Assembly: GCA_034437755.1 (NCBI GenBank)
Contig: DAOTTV010000183.1
Location: 1-64,000 of the forward strand
DNA: 64,000 nt
Source of the DNA: JAUZRW01 sp034437755
GTDB taxonomy: Bacteria > Chloroflexota > Anaerolineae > Aggregatilineales > Phototrophicaceae
Direction: 5' to 3'
Shown here piece after piece: positions 62,379 through 64,000 of this stretch. Position 1 is the first letter of the stretch. Each line of letters starts with the position of its first letter. Made by a program: the position numbers and the translations under genes. The notes below the pieces were generated by a model, which did no database searches, had not been told where the DNA came from, and was given only the letters and a program-made list of their open reading frames with translations.

Positions 62379-63554
62379 TTACTCGACCACTTCTTCCGGC
62401 GCAAGTGTATACTCCGCCACGCGCTGTTGCACGTAACGCGCCACATCCTGATCCCCCAGCACGTCAGCATTTTGCACGCGCTCGATGATCTTCGCCACCG
62501 CTATACGCCGCCACAGTGCCTGCAAGATGATACTATCGGCTTTTGCCTGCGGCGAGAGTTGCAAATCCGCTTGTTGTAATTGTTTCTGTAGATTACGCTT
62601 CATGTTGATCGCGATATTGTGGAAGTTCGTCTGCTTGAACTGATGCTTGATCTGCCCATCATCGCCGCGTATGGTCGTATGCCATGCCCACACATAACTG
62701 TTGTTAATCAACTTCACGCTAATATCGAGCGCGACTTGATCGCCTGCTTCAATCTCGATCTCTTCTGGCAGGGGCATCCCCATCTGACCGTAGACCGCAT
62801 CTTCGCGGATTTCGCCCGGCTTCGCCGTAAACCAGATACCATCGGTGAGGGTCGCATCGAACCAGAGAACAAATACGTTGAGGGTCGTCGGCTCGGTGAA
62901 TGTCCACTCGCTGTGGCCGTCAAAATCAGCCGTCGTCGCTGTCGCATAGTGGATTTCGCACCATTTGCGCGGGTCGCCGCGCAATACCTCGCCTTTACGC
63001 AGATGATGGGGCCCGGACGACAAGGTGTTGATAATATATTTCGCCCCCGCCGACATATCGATGCCGTAGGGTTGGTTACGCCACGGGGCTTTGACCAGCT
63101 TAGCATACCAGTGACCAGCATAGCCCGGCGCAACGAACAAATCATCGCGCTGAGGGATGAAGACCGCGTCGGGATTGGCGAGGCGTTCGCGCGCATCGAT
63201 AAAAGACGGCACGTTGTAATTGATGAAGGGTAGCAGACCGCGCAGGTCACCGACGATTACATCGGCTTTTTCGGGCAAGGTCACCTCGGTGGATTTCGTG
63301 TTCATGAAGGTGATACGATCCGCAAGACCATTCGCCACCGCGATCTCGCTAGCAACGCTGATGGCAGGTTCGGGTTCAACGGCGTAGACGTGCTTCGCCC
63401 CTAAGCCGGCGGCAACGAAGGCGAAGATACCCGTGCCCGTCCCGATATCGAGGACGACCGTCTCCGGCGTAACGTGTTTCTCTAAGGCTTTCACGTACGA
63501 GTCGACCCGCAGGCGGTCGTGCATCATCGAGCCAAATCCCTGTACACCATACAT
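62379..63554 (-). CDS. PRMT-like SAM-dependent methyltransferase
   Basis: A 391-residue protein resembling arginine methyltransferases: YGVQGFGSMMHDRLRVDSYVKALEKHV, SAM motif VVLDIGTGTGIFAFVAAGLGAKHVYAVEPEP, then a C-terminal beta-barrel-like half (WTFTEPTTLNVFVLWFDATLTDGIWFTAKPG). The usual double-Glu loop is replaced by VGDLRGLLPF, so catalysis may differ from classical PRMTs. The last ~70 residues are polar and helical. Start set at ATG 63554 with GGAG 8 nt upstream; the frame extends 22 codons further without a better signal. It is divergent from the 56-residue peptide gene. Confidence 0.75.
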   Translation of the reverse strand: MYGVQGFGSMMHDRLRVDSYVKALEKHVTPETVVLDIGTGTGIFAFVAAGLGAKHVYAVEPEPAISVASEIAVANGLADRITFMNTKSTEVTLPEKADVIVGDLRGLLPFINYNVPSFIDARERLANPDAVFIPQRDDLFVAPGYAGHWYAKLVKAPWRNQPYGIDMSAGAKYIINTLSSGPHHLRKGEVLRGDPRKWCEIHYATATTADFDGHSEWTFTEPTTLNVFVLWFDATLTDGIWFTAKPGEIREDAVYGQMGMPLPEEIEIEAGDQVALDISVKLINNSYVWAWHTTIRGDDGQIKHQFKQTNFHNIAINMKRNLQKQLQQADLQLSPQAKADSIILQALWRRIAVAKIIERVQNADVLGDQDVARYVQQRVAEYTLAPEEVVE

Positions 63555-63785
63555 AGCAATGCTCCGTCTGTTTATTAAGGTTAATCGATCTTTGTCGGGT
63601 TCAAGCACGGCAATCAGCAAGAGATAAATGCCGTCATGTTACGTCATACCGTGATTATTATAGATTGTAAAAATCCTATCTAGTTTTACGCCAAAGTGTA
63701 GCAAAAATCAACGCGCATGTGTTATATTGTAGATGTCTTAGCAAGACAAAACACATTGAATATTACGACATACGGAGTAAATATC
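63555..63785. promoter_or_regulatory. Divergent promoter region of the kinase-methyltransferase operon and the small peptide
   Basis: This 231-bp AT-rich gap separates the leftward methyltransferase from the rightward peptide gene. TTATATTGTAG near 63720 is a possible -10 region for the peptide; a matching -35 box is not clear. GGAG lies 8 nt before the peptide ATG. Confidence 0.4.
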
Positions 63786-63956
63786 ATGAAGACGAATGGT
63801 TTGAAAGTCAAAAGTAATCTGAAAGCTGGCAACGAATGCCAGGAACAAGCCGACGCACTGGTGGTATGGAAGCGTCTGGAAAGTAACTATCCAGACAATG
63901 CGTTCTTCCCGAAGCGCGTTGAGGCGACCGAGGAATACCTCGCAGATTACTGCTAA
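63786..63956 (+). CDS. 56-residue candidate modified-peptide precursor
   Basis: The peptide starts MKTNGLKVKSNLKAGNECQE, a basic leader-like half with a KVKSNLKAG motif, and then turns acidic and aromatic (LVVWKRLESNYPDNAFFPKR, ending YLADYC). Cys18 and the terminal Cys56 are the only cysteines. It has its own ribosome binding site and a strong terminator, so expression as a small protein is likely. Neighbours are an HprK-like kinase and a PRMT-like methyltransferase on the opposite strand. Precursor identity is inferred; a stand-alone small protein is the alternative. Confidence 0.6.
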   Translation: MKTNGLKVKSNLKAGNECQEQADALVVWKRLESNYPDNAFFPKRVEATEEYLADYC

Positions 63957-63966
63957 GGCAAAGGCG

Positions 63967-63991
63967 AAGGGGAGAATTTTCTCCCCTTTTT
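63967..63991 (+). terminator. Terminator of the 56-residue peptide gene
   Basis: GGGGAGAA-TT-TTCTCCCC (63969-63986) is a perfect stem followed by TTTTT. It lies 10 nt after the stop. Confidence 0.85.
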
Positions 63992-64000
63992 GATTCCAGC

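Overview
This window is from a phototrophic, filamentous-type Chloroflexota bacterium, most likely an Anaerolineae- or Roseiflexus-like lineage. The evidence is a type II reaction centre encoded as one fused PufL-PufM protein (an arrangement known from Roseiflexus), a separate tetraheme PufC, one B880-type light-harvesting beta/alpha pair, an alternative complex III in place of cytochrome bc1, and Chloroflexota-style lipoproteins and GT39-like fragments. No chlorosome gene and no PuhA gene is visible. BchXYZ, BchF, BchC, BchG and BchP indicate bacteriochlorophyll a with an isoprenoid tail. Genes for the earlier steps (bchLNB, bchM, bchE/acsF, 8-vinyl reductase) and for carotenoids are not in the window.

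Layout. 0-0.4 kb: two related helix-turn-helix C-termini flank a tRNA-Glu. 0.65-24.3 kb is general metabolism and accessory DNA: ppdK, a 2Fe-2S protein, a TIR-FHA protein, a GH2 glycosidase, a decayed glycosyltransferase region, an acidic secreted repeat protein, a SulP transporter, a P450, CtaA/COX15, a UbiA prenyltransferase, a large RNase J-like nuclease with a duplicated C-terminal domain, a KhtT/KhtU-like cation/proton antiporter pair, a DUF3048 protein and an orphan lasso-B2-like protease. It also carries three copies of a palindrome-rich dispersed repeat and one 126-bp MITE-like element.

24.3-48.6 kb is one leftward run of photosynthesis and electron-transfer genes. In transcription order it reads actF-actA-actB-actC-actD-actE-two short beta-fold proteins, then pufB-pufA-pufLM-pufC-bchG-bchP-puhE-hydrolase-bchF-bchC-bchX-DUF169-small membrane protein-bchY-bchZ-pucC. 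From 49.2 to 59.5 kb a divergent rightward run holds a second pucC-like gene, a methyltransferase, a second geranylgeranyl-reductase-like flavoprotein, and bchI-bchH-bchD. Together these cover magnesium insertion, the chlorophyllide-to-BChl a branch, pigment tail attachment and reduction, antenna and reaction-centre polypeptides, and the quinol:acceptor oxidoreductase closing cyclic electron flow. Perfect hairpins lie in several intercistronic gaps (pufA/pufLM, pufC/bchG, pucC/methyltransferase, bchH/bchD), suggesting segmental control of mRNA abundance.

59.6-64 kb: a second SulP transporter, then an HprK-like kinase and a PRMT-like methyltransferase in one operon, divergent from a 56-residue peptide gene with its own terminator. 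The last three look like a candidate peptide-modification system. All functional assignments come from reading the sequence and recalling protein families; no searches were run.
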